Assembly: GCA_023268955.1 (NCBI GenBank)
Contig: JALRJW010000137.1
Span: forward strand, 1-5,083
Source: Aliarcobacter sp.
Lineage (GTDB): Bacteria; Campylobacterota; Campylobacteria; Campylobacterales; Arcobacteraceae
Reading direction: 5' to 3'
Length of the DNA stretch: 5,083 bases
Part shown: one piece after another, positions 1 to 4,319 of the stretch
Position numbering within the stretch: the first letter of the stretch is position 1
Layout of the letters: each line of letters starts with the position of its first letter
Translations under genes and position numbers: made by a program
The notes under the pieces: model-generated
What the model saw: only the letters and a program-made list of their open reading frames with translations
Database searches by the model: none
Told to the model about the DNA's origin: nothing

Positions 1-426
1 TCAAAATATCATATAGTATTTCATAGTGCCAAAGAAATTGATGAAAAAGGAATTAGTGCTTGTTTAAAAGCCTCTATTTTAGAAATCATAGAAAAACTAA
101 ATCAAAATTCCAGTGAAGATATTGAATTTTTAATGGATGGAAACACTTCTTTTGGAATTTCAAATCTTCAACATCTAATAAAAGCAGATGCAACTATAAA
201 AGAAGTAAGTGCTGCTTCAATTCTAGCTAAGGTTTCTAGAGATAGATATATGGATGAAATTTCTTCTAAATACGAAAAATACTCTTTTGAAAAACACAAA
301 GGATATGGAACTAAAGCACATGTTGAAGCTATCAAACAATATGGAAGAAGTGATGAACATCGTCACACTTTTAAGTTAAAAGCTTTGGGTGAGGAAAAAA
401 TTGGCATTCAAAAAAATCTATTTTAA
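1..426 (+). CDS. rnhB: Ribonuclease HII, C-terminal part (5' end outside the window)
   Basis: RNase HII cuts the RNA strand of RNA-DNA hybrids and removes single ribonucleotides misincorporated into DNA; it is cytoplasmic. The frame is open from base 1 and ends at TAA 424-426, giving 141 codons. The family is usually about 190-200 residues, so roughly 50 N-terminal residues, with the first catalytic Asp-Glu pair, lie upstream. Visible motifs are LMDGN around codons 44-48, whose Asp is a catalytic carboxylate, and KADATIKEVSAASILAKVSRD around codons 62-81, which carries another catalytic Asp and the family signature. HKGYGTKAHVEAI and EHRHTF follow near the C terminus. The usual KGD is KAD here, a mild variation. 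No clear terminator follows. The family assignment is firm. Confidence 0.95.
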   Translation, partial: SKYHIVFHSAKEIDEKGISACLKASILEIIEKLNQNSSEDIEFLMDGNTSFGISNLQHLIKADATIKEVSAASILAKVSRDRYMDEISSKYEKYSFEKHKGYGTKAHVEAIKQYGRSDEHRHTFKLKALGEEKIGIQKNLF

Positions 427-475
427 TAATTTTAGTTTATTACTTAAAAACATTAATCAATCGTTAAATTTTTTC

Positions 476-484
476 TGCTAACAT
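476..484 (+). promoter_or_regulatory. Possible extended -10 promoter element for the 517-858 gene
   Basis: TGCTAACAT resembles an extended -10 (TGnTATAAT) and follows a T-rich run at 464-474. T-rich stretches upstream of the -10, in place of a defined -35, are typical of Campylobacterota sigma-70 promoters. It would start transcription near 491, about 26 bases before the ATG at 517. The match is loose, and read-through from rnhB is equally possible. Confidence 0.25.
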
Positions 485-516
485 TGTAAATAATTTAAGA
501 TAAAAGGATTTTAATA

Positions 517-858
517 ATGCAAATAGAAGTATCTCCAGAGGTATTATTATCTCAATTAGGATATTCAAAAAGTGAATCTTCATTAAAACAAGCGGAAAAA
601 ATGATCTCTGTAACTAAAAATTTTGATAAATTTTCAAAACATATTTTTTCTTTAAATGATCACTTAAAAAAAATGAATGCTTATGTTGGTTTATCAAATA
701 AAACTGACTATCTAAAAATTAAATGTGATGAAAATGATGCACAAGAAATCTTAGAAGAGTTCCACCAAGAAGTAGCACACTGGTCTGATAAATATAATGT
801 AAAATTAGAAAAACTTGATGGAAAACCAATTTATTATATTTTAGGAATTGTTGCTTAA
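517..858 (+). CDS. Conserved-looking small protein of unknown function
   Basis: I do not recognise this 113-residue protein. An AAGGA ribosome binding site at 504-508 lies 8 bases before the ATG, so the start is well supported. The product is soluble, has no signal peptide or membrane segment and has a single Cys. Residues 1-55 look mainly helical and are rich in Lys and Ser. Residues 65-105 (YLKIKCDENDAQEILEEF, then YNVKLEKLDGKPIYYIL) look like an alpha-beta unit with a long charged helix between two strands. It follows rnhB after a 90-base gap and converges on msrA with only 4 bases between stop codons. Codon use matches its neighbours. Nothing in the sequence reveals a function. Confidence 0.75.
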   Translation: MQIEVSPEVLLSQLGYSKSESSLKQAEKMISVTKNFDKFSKHIFSLNDHLKKMNAYVGLSNKTDYLKIKCDENDAQEILEEFHQEVAHWSDKYNVKLEKLDGKPIYYILGIVA

Positions 859-871
859 ATTCCTAAAATAT
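836..871. terminator. Bidirectional terminator-like inverted repeat between convergent genes
   Basis: A perfect 14-bp inverted repeat has arms ATATTTTAGGAATT (836-849) and its complement at 858-871, with an 8-base loop. Its A/T-rich outer arms give a U-rich tail on either strand. It overlaps the last codons of the plus-strand gene ending at 858 and the end of msrA at 863, so it could stop transcription from both sides. The stem is AT-rich, so it may be weak. Confidence 0.65.
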
Positions 872-1348
872 CTTTCTATACATATGACAGTAAGGCACTT
901 TATTGTGTCTTGCGTAATAGTCTTGATGATAATCTTCAGCTTCGTAAAATTTAGACATACTATAAAGAGTTGTAGCTACATTATAACCCATATCAGTCAA
1001 TCTTTTTACATATTTAATACAAATAGCTTTTTCATCTTCATTTTCATAGAAAATACCAGATAAATATTGACTTCCAATATCAGGACCTTGACCATTTGTT
1101 TGAGTAAAATCATGGGTTTCAAAAAACTGTTTTACAAGCTCATCATAAGAAACTTCAACATCATCATACTCAACCCTAACACACTCTAAGTGACCTGTTA
1201 AACCTGTGCAAACTTGATGATAATTTGGATTTTCAATATGTCCACCCATGTAACCAGAAACTGCCGATTTAACACCTTTAAAATCTTCAAAAAAATACTC
1301 AGTTCCCCAAAAACAACCCGAAGCAAAATATGCTTGTTTAATTCCCAT
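863..1348 (-). CDS. msrA: Peptide-methionine (S)-S-oxide reductase MsrA (hybrid 5' end)
   Basis: MsrA reduces the S epimer of methionine sulfoxide in proteins and free Met, with thioredoxin as the usual final reductant; it is a cytoplasmic oxidative-damage repair enzyme. The 161 residues carry GCFWGTE with catalytic Cys12. They also carry NPNY (Tyr43), TGHLE (Glu55) and GPDIGSQY (Asp90, Tyr95), which correspond to the substrate-site residues of the family, and AEDYHQDY at 137-144. Cys154 near the C terminus is the best candidate resolving cysteine. TGHLEC replaces the commoner TGHAEV, adding Cys56. The start is supported by AAGG at 1357-1360, 8 bases upstream. Codons 1-10 appear to come from the inserted element and codons 11 onward from the original host gene; a 5' stub of the original gene lies at 3269-3337. 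The enzyme should be functional. Confidence 0.96.
   Translation of the reverse strand: MGIKQAYFASGCFWGTEYFFEDFKGVKSAVSGYMGGHIENPNYHQVCTGLTGHLECVRVEYDDVEVSYDELVKQFFETHDFTQTNGQGPDIGSQYLSGIFYENEDEKAICIKYVKRLTDMGYNVATTLYSMSKFYEAEDYHQDYYARHNKVPYCHMYRKIF
1303..1318. repeat. Left copy of the 16-bp attachment core (attL)
   Basis: TTCCCCAAAAACAACC is identical to 3292-3307 and in the same orientation. On the minus strand it encodes msrA codons 11-15 (GCFWG) plus one base. Sequence to its left is the body of msrA; sequence to its right (codons 1-10, ribosome binding site, leader) differs from that at the right copy. This is the pattern of a left junction of site-specific integration. Confidence 0.7.
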
Positions 1349-1375
1349 AAAATCGACCTTTCTGAGACTTTTTAG

Positions 1376-1407
1376 TTCAAAAAGGATGTTTTTAAAATCC
1401 TTTTGAA
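1376..1407. repeat. Imperfect hairpin in the msrA leader
   Basis: The arms TTCAAAAAGGAT (1376-1387) and ATCCTTTTGAA (1397-1407) pair over 11 bp with one bulged A and a 9-base loop. In the msrA transcript this stem would lie just upstream of the ribosome binding site at 1357-1360. No U-tract follows it on the minus strand, so it looks more like a leader structure than a terminator. Confidence 0.5.
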
Positions 1408-1420
1408 ATAACCTTTTTTA

Positions 1421-1444
1421 GGGACAATTTAAGTTTAGTGTCCC
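1421..1444. repeat. GGGACA/TGTCCC hairpin in the msrA leader
   Basis: Arms GGGACA (1421-1426) and TGTCCC (1439-1444) form a 6-bp stem with a 12-base AT-rich loop. On the minus strand it would fold about 30 bases downstream of the predicted msrA transcription start. It may help end Fic transcription, but it lacks a U-tract on the minus strand. It could also be a remnant of an older repeat. Confidence 0.4.
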
Positions 1445-1481
1445 AATTGGTATCCCTTTTTTTCATTTTATTCTTGCTAAC

Positions 1482-1487
1482 ATTATA
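1482..1487 (-). promoter_or_regulatory. Predicted -10 box of msrA, carried by the element
   Basis: On the minus strand this reads TATAAT, a perfect -10. The bases around -35 are AT-rich without a good consensus, as is common in Campylobacterota. A start near 1475 would give an msrA leader of about 125 bases containing both hairpins. The 193-base gap between the Fic stop and msrA start is long for this window, in keeping with a separate promoter. Confidence 0.45.
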
Positions 1488-1541
1488 AGGTTAATAAACT
1501 TAATTTTCTTATTCTATTAGACTTCTATTTTTACATCAATC

Positions 1542-2738
1542 CTAAATGTCAGGTATTAATTCAGGAAATATTTTCATTGCAAAATGTGCATTAAATTTTA
1601 TTCTAATATCTCCTCGTGGAGTATCAGATTGAATATAATTTCTTTTTAATAGTTCTTTAATTAGTTCTGATGCCAACGTTTGTTTTGAGCCAATTACTTT
1701 ATGAACATCTCCTCTTTTTAAAGTACCTTTAATTAAAAGCTCTTTTAAAAGTGTATTTGTGTGTTTTGGTAAAGGATCAATTTTATACATTTTTTCCCTT
1801 GAAAAAAAGACATAATTATCAATTCTTTCTACTAACTCTTTTATTCTTAATACTGAATTCATATATTCAATTTGATCTATAGAGACATCTAACATAAAAT
1901 TAACTAAATTATACAGGCCTCTTTTTGTTAAATTTCCTCTTCCATCATAATCATTTGTTCTAATTTCATCAGCTGCTGCCAAAAGTGATTTATATTTTGT
2001 ATTATTTCTTGCTAAGCCTCTTGATAAGTTCCAAAGTCCATGTCCTTCAATTCCAATAAAATCGATAAGTGCATCTGTTAATAATCTTGATGTTCTACCA
2101 TTCCCATCTAAAAATGGGTGAATCCATAAAAATCTATGATGAGCAGAAAAAATATTAAGAATTTTATGTGCTTTCATCCCATATTTTACAGTATTAGAAT
2201 AAGCATTATTGAATTCAATTAATGTACTCTCTAAATCTTTACATGGTATTGCAATATGAGAACCTATTTTAACATCTCTTTTTCTTAGTTCTCCAGGAAT
2301 CATATTTATAAACCCATCATCTTTTTTTATTTTTAAAAAACTTTCCATACCTTCATAAGAATAGAAAAATTTATGAATATTTTTTTGAAATTCAAGATCA
2401 AAAGGAAATTTACCTAAGACACTAATTTGTGTTTCTAAATACTTTTGTGTATCAATATATGCTAAAGAAAGATGTTGTAACTGACTCTCTTTAGTATCCT
2501 CAAGAAACTCTTTATTCATAGCTTTTTCAATATTAATAGGGTGTGTGCCTTCAGATTCAATTCTATTAGAATAATAACTATTTGTCACTCTTAGTAAATT
2601 TTTGATTTCATTAATAACAACATCATTATATCCACCAAGAAGCTTTGGACTTTCAATGGTTATATACTCAGCTTTTTCCAACAATTCATTAGTGAATGTT
2701 CCATCTAATTCAATTGGGATTAATGGTGAAAATTGCAT
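1542..2738 (-). CDS. Fic-domain protein (predicted AMP transferase) with C-terminal winged helix
   Basis: Fic enzymes usually transfer AMP from ATP to a Ser, Thr or Tyr of a target protein and often act as toxins or regulators. The 398 residues hold the complete catalytic motif HPFLDGNGRTSR at 207-218, with catalytic His207, phosphate-binding Asn213-Gly214 and Arg215/Arg218. The target-binding flap lies near PGELRKRDVKIG (148-159), and GLARNNTKYK and DGRGNL at 241-269 are typical of this subfamily. N-terminal SNRIES (57-62) occupies the place of the self-inhibitory (S/T)xxxE(G/N) helix; its inhibitory Glu61 is present, but the next residue is Ser. Residues 328-382 look like a winged helix that could bind DNA. 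An AGGAA ribosome binding site lies 5 bases before the ATG. It is the only intact cargo of the element. The target is unknown. Confidence 0.93.
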   Translation of the reverse strand: MQFSPLIPIELDGTFTNELLEKAEYITIESPKLLGGYNDVVINEIKNLLRVTNSYYSNRIESEGTHPINIEKAMNKEFLEDTKESQLQHLSLAYIDTQKYLETQISVLGKFPFDLEFQKNIHKFFYSYEGMESFLKIKKDDGFINMIPGELRKRDVKIGSHIAIPCKDLESTLIEFNNAYSNTVKYGMKAHKILNIFSAHHRFLWIHPFLDGNGRTSRLLTDALIDFIGIEGHGLWNLSRGLARNNTKYKSLLAAADEIRTNDYDGRGNLTKRGLYNLVNFMLDVSIDQIEYMNSVLRIKELVERIDNYVFFSREKMYKIDPLPKHTNTLLKELLIKGTLKRGDVHKVIGSKQTLASELIKELLKRNYIQSDTPRGDIRIKFNAHFAMKIFPELIPDI

Positions 2739-2768
2739 GTATGTTCCTATTCTGATTTATATTAAATT

Positions 2769-2796
2769 ATTTTAACATCTATTAGCATATTTACAA
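2769..2796 (-). promoter_or_regulatory. Candidate sigma-70 promoter for the Fic gene
   Basis: On the minus strand TTGTAA (2791-2796) is followed 16 bases later by TAAAAT (2769-2774), giving a start near 2762 and a leader of about 24 bases. One copy of the 21-bp direct repeat (2805-2825) sits immediately upstream, in a position where an activator could bind. The match is fair in a very AT-rich region. Confidence 0.4.
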
Positions 2797-2804
2797 ATAA
2801 AACC

Positions 2805-2825
2805 GTAACTATTTTTGAAACTAAT
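2805..2825. repeat. 21-bp direct repeat, copy 1
   Basis: The sequence starting GTAACTATTTTTGAAACTAA is identical over 21 bp to 2894-2914, and the preceding A-rich bases are also alike. On the minus strand each copy holds two TAGTT words 12 bases apart, about one helical turn. This copy abuts the candidate Fic promoter. It could be an integrase arm site, an operator or a deletion scar. Confidence 0.75.
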
Positions 2826-2893
2826 TTTACCCGTGTAATTACTATATTATAGTACTTATTAAGATTTATTAATTTTTTTAAATAAAAAAAACT

Positions 2894-2914
2894 GTAACTA
2901 TTTTTGAAACTAAT
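2894..2914. repeat. 21-bp direct repeat, copy 2
   Basis: This is identical to 2805-2825, with an offset of 89 bp. It lies within the degenerate part of the integrase-like frame. The sequences beyond the repeats do not match, so this is not a tandem duplication of the whole 89-bp unit. Because 89 is not a multiple of three, the copies are read in different frames. Confidence 0.75.
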
Positions 2915-3153
2915 CATATTTATAAAATCAAGACTATTAACTCTAAAATCAACGTATCTTTTTCTAAAGGTTGGAATTATAGTATTGTTCAACAGAGCTT
3001 TATGATAAGTAAGGAGACTTAGTACATTTTTTAAAGAGATCTTGTATGTAAAAGATTTCTTTTTTCCAAAGATAACCCCTGCTTTTATCTTTTTTCTAAA
3101 GTACCATATGTTGTTACGCTGAAAACAATAAGTAATGTTTTTCATAATTTATC

Positions 3154-3168
3154 CTAATTTAAAATTAG
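3154..3168. promoter_or_regulatory. Short palindrome upstream of the integrase remnant
   Basis: Arms CTAATTT and AAATTAG flank one central A, and the dyad overlaps the ribosome binding site of the integrase-like frame. It could be an operator for an element-encoded regulator. In such AT-rich DNA a chance palindrome is also plausible. Confidence 0.25.
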
Positions 3169-3250
3169 AATAAAATGAAGTTAGTAACCCAAAAAATATC
3201 CCACTTATATATTTTTACTTTAGATAGGATTGTATCAAAAGTATATTTCA

Positions 3251-3270
3251 AAGCCCTTAAAAAGGGACTT
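3251..3270. terminator. Terminator-like hairpin after the msrA stub
   Basis: AAGCCCTT and AAGGGACTT pair around a short A-rich loop, giving CCCTT/AAGGG plus three further pairs separated by one bulged base. It directly follows the stop codon of the truncated msrA frame on the minus strand and may end the msrB operon transcript there. The following tract is more T-rich on the plus strand (ATTTTTC) than on the minus strand, so its direction is uncertain. Confidence 0.4.
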
Positions 3271-3337
3271 ATTTTTCAATATGGTTGTTTCTTCCCCAAA
3301 AACAACCGCTTGCGAAATATGCATATTTAATCATCAT
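3269..3337 (-). pseudogene. msrA: 5' stub of the original msrA, cut by the element
   Basis: The frame begins MMIKYAYFASGCFWG, which matches MGIKQAYFASGCFWG of the intact msrA in 12 of 15 residues, including the catalytic Cys12. It then leaves the family abruptly: seven unrelated residues (RNNHIEK) and a TAA at 3269-3271. Its first ATG (3335-3337) overlaps the msrB stop codon as ATGA, so msrB and msrA were once translationally coupled. The divergence point falls exactly at the end of the 16-bp core at 3292. The 22-residue product cannot be an enzyme. The frame is too short for routine gene calling and is easily missed. Confidence 0.85.
3283..3307. repeat. Right attachment site (attR) with inverted core arms
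   Basis: The 16-bp core (3292-3307) is identical to 1303-1318. Its AAACAACC end (3300-3307) is mirrored by GGTTGTTT at 3283-3290, leaving a 9-bp centre. Inverted arms around a 7-9-bp centre are the layout of core-type sites cut by tyrosine recombinases. At the left junction the corresponding left arm is replaced by msrA sequence, as expected if the perfect arm came from the element. Confidence 0.65.
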
Positions 3338-3693
3338 TTAGCCTTGAAATTTAAAGAAATAGAGTTTACGCAATGTCTAATATTTTTAGAAGTAAGTCCT
3401 TCTCCTTCAAATACATGACCTAAATGACCTCCACAATTAGCACAAAGAATTTCTACTCTTCTTCCATCTGCGTCAATTTCTCTTCTGATTGCACCTTTAA
3501 TTTCATCATCAAAACTAGGCCAACCACATCCTGATTTAAATTTTGAAGTGCTTTCATATAGTGGAGTATCACATTTTTTACAAGTATAAACACCCTCTTC
3601 ATAAAAATCATTGTATTTACCAGTAAAAGGATACTCTGTTCCTTTATTTTCAATTACTCTTATTTCTTCAGCACTTAATTCATTATATTTCAT
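3334..3693 (-). CDS. msrB: Peptide-methionine (R)-S-oxide reductase MsrB
   Basis: MsrB reduces the R epimer of methionine sulfoxide in proteins, complementing MsrA; it is probably cytoplasmic, as no signal peptide is seen. The compact 119-residue protein holds the zinc ligands CKKC (Cys38, Cys41) and CANC (Cys84, Cys87), GCGWPSF with Cys56 as the likely resolving cysteine, GGHLGHVF, and RHCVNSISL with catalytic Cys108. The family more often has RYC or RFC at that site. AAGGAA at 3701-3706 lies 7 bases upstream and overlaps the stop codon of the preceding gene, and only 11 bases separate the two genes, so they share an operon. The stop codon overlaps the start of the truncated msrA. All key residues are present. 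Confidence 0.97.
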   Translation of the reverse strand: MKYNELSAEEIRVIENKGTEYPFTGKYNDFYEEGVYTCKKCDTPLYESTSKFKSGCGWPSFDDEIKGAIRREIDADGRRVEILCANCGGHLGHVFEGEGLTSKNIRHCVNSISLNFKAK

Positions 3694-3704
3694 ATCTAAT
3701 TTCC

Positions 3705-4319
3705 TTACAATGTTTCAAATCTTGCTTCAACTAAAACTTTATCACCTTTTAAAATTTTACCAACAAAAATATCTCCAACAACATACTTTCCTACACCACT
3801 TGGCGTTCCAGTCATTAAAATATCACCATCCTCAAAACTCATGAAAGTTCTAACTTCTTTAATAATATCAAGGGGCTTGTTAATCATTAAATCAACTCCA
3901 CCTTTTTGTTTTAATTCTCCATTGATATATAATTCAACACTTAAATCATCAACGCTATCATTAAAAGGAACAAAATGTGAGAAAACTGCACTACCATCAA
4001 ATGCTTTAGCTCTTTCCCAAGGAAGACCTTTATCTTTTAATTTGCTTTGCACTTCTCTTAATGTTAAATCTAATCCAAAACCAACTGCACTAATTGAATT
4101 TTCTTCAATTACAAATGAAATTTCAGCTTCATAATGACAACTTGAAAAATTCTTTGGAAATCTTAATTCTTGAGAAATCGAAGAGTTTGGTTTATTAAAA
4201 AATACCATATTATCAGGTGTTTCATTGTTTAATTCTTTGATATGGTCAACATAGTTTCTACCAATACAAACAACTTTTGAAGGTTTTATTTCCTTATCAT
4301 CAATTAATATATTATTCAT
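3705..4319 (-). CDS. Fumarylacetoacetate hydrolase (FAH) family protein, FAHD1/YcgM-like
   Basis: Family members act on C-C bonds or keto-enol forms of small diacids (acylpyruvate hydrolysis, oxaloacetate decarboxylation or tautomerisation) with a divalent metal; the substrate here cannot be told. With the start at 4319 it has 204 residues. IGRNYVDHIKEL (19-30), HYEAE with metal ligands Glu64 and Glu66, GLDLTLREVQ with the third ligand Asp84, GLPWERAKAFD with Lys105, and TGTPSGVG at 170-177 are all in place. The loop between the Glu pair and Asp84 is shorter than in FAHD1. An ATG at 4340 would add seven residues, but GAGG at 4326-4329 lies 6 bases before 4319 and fits the shorter form. The gene overlaps the Nudix gene by 8 bases. 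Confidence 0.92.
   Translation of the reverse strand: MNNILIDDKEIKPSKVVCIGRNYVDHIKELNNETPDNMVFFNKPNSSISQELRFPKNFSSCHYEAEISFVIEENSISAVGFGLDLTLREVQSKLKDKGLPWERAKAFDGSAVFSHFVPFNDSVDDLSVELYINGELKQKGGVDLMINKPLDIIKEVRTFMSFEDGDILMTGTPSGVGKYVVGDIFVGKILKGDKVLVEARFETL

Larger units (their letters stand above)
2762..3145 (-). pseudogene. N-terminal remnant of a tyrosine (phage-type) integrase
   Basis: The frame starts with a good ribosome binding site (AGGA at 3152-3155, 6 bases upstream). Residues 5-20 (TYCFQRNNIWYFRKKI), followed by FGKKKSFTYKISLKN at 26-40, resemble the opening beta-strands of tyrosine recombinases with the pattern Y-x-x-R-N-x-x-Y-F-R-x-x-I...FGKK...SL. Past roughly residue 60 the frame becomes a low-complexity Lys/Asn/Ile/Leu stretch with no family features. 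The core-binding and catalytic domains (Arg, HxxR, Tyr) are absent; a working enzyme would need about 350 residues. The position next to the right attachment core is where an integrase gene is expected. I infer that the rest was lost by deletion. An unrelated small protein is possible, since the similarity covers only about 40 residues. Confidence 0.55.
1303..3307. mobile_element. Decayed integrative element inserted in msrA, carrying a Fic gene
   Basis: The two 16-bp cores are 1989 bp apart, and the sequence between them interrupts what would otherwise be a continuous msrB-msrA pair. The right-hand core is preceded by a frame beginning MMIKYAYFASGCFWG, directly coupled to msrB, and the left-hand core is followed by the rest of MsrA. 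Contents from the right are an integrase-like N-terminal remnant, 21-bp direct repeats, a Fic-family gene and a promoter, leader and replacement start for msrA. The integrase is truncated, so the element is probably no longer self-mobile. The model follows well-known integrases that enter conserved gene ends and restore them. Use of msrA as the target is inferred from this sequence alone. A tandem duplication of msrA with later insertion is the main alternative. Confidence 0.65.

Noticed and set aside
427..516. Terminator after rnhB
   Set aside because: Only weak AT-only dyads are present, with no stable stem.
848..1063. Plus-strand 71-codon frame with a hydrophobic product
   Set aside because: It lies antisense to msrA with no ribosome binding site; its hydrophobicity reflects the complement of msrA codons.
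1421..1464. GGGACA/TGTCCC dyad as the end of an insertion sequence
   Set aside because: No matching inverted end, transposase or target-site duplication is visible; both arms lie within one short hairpin.
1303..3337. Simple tandem duplication of msrA followed by decay
   Set aside because: Similarity to the second copy stops exactly at the 16-bp core and no other msrA codons remain, which fits site-specific insertion better, though duplication is not excluded.
3230..3418. Plus-strand 62-codon frame crossing the right junction
   Set aside because: It is antisense to the msrA stub and the msrB end, with no family likeness and no convincing ribosome binding site.
3453..3653. Minus-strand 66-codon frame inside msrB
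   Set aside because: It is a shifted-frame shadow of msrB, whose own frame has all zinc and catalytic cysteines.
3841..4134. Plus-strand 97-codon frame antisense to the FAH gene
   Set aside because: It is a complement-frame shadow of a well-supported enzyme gene.
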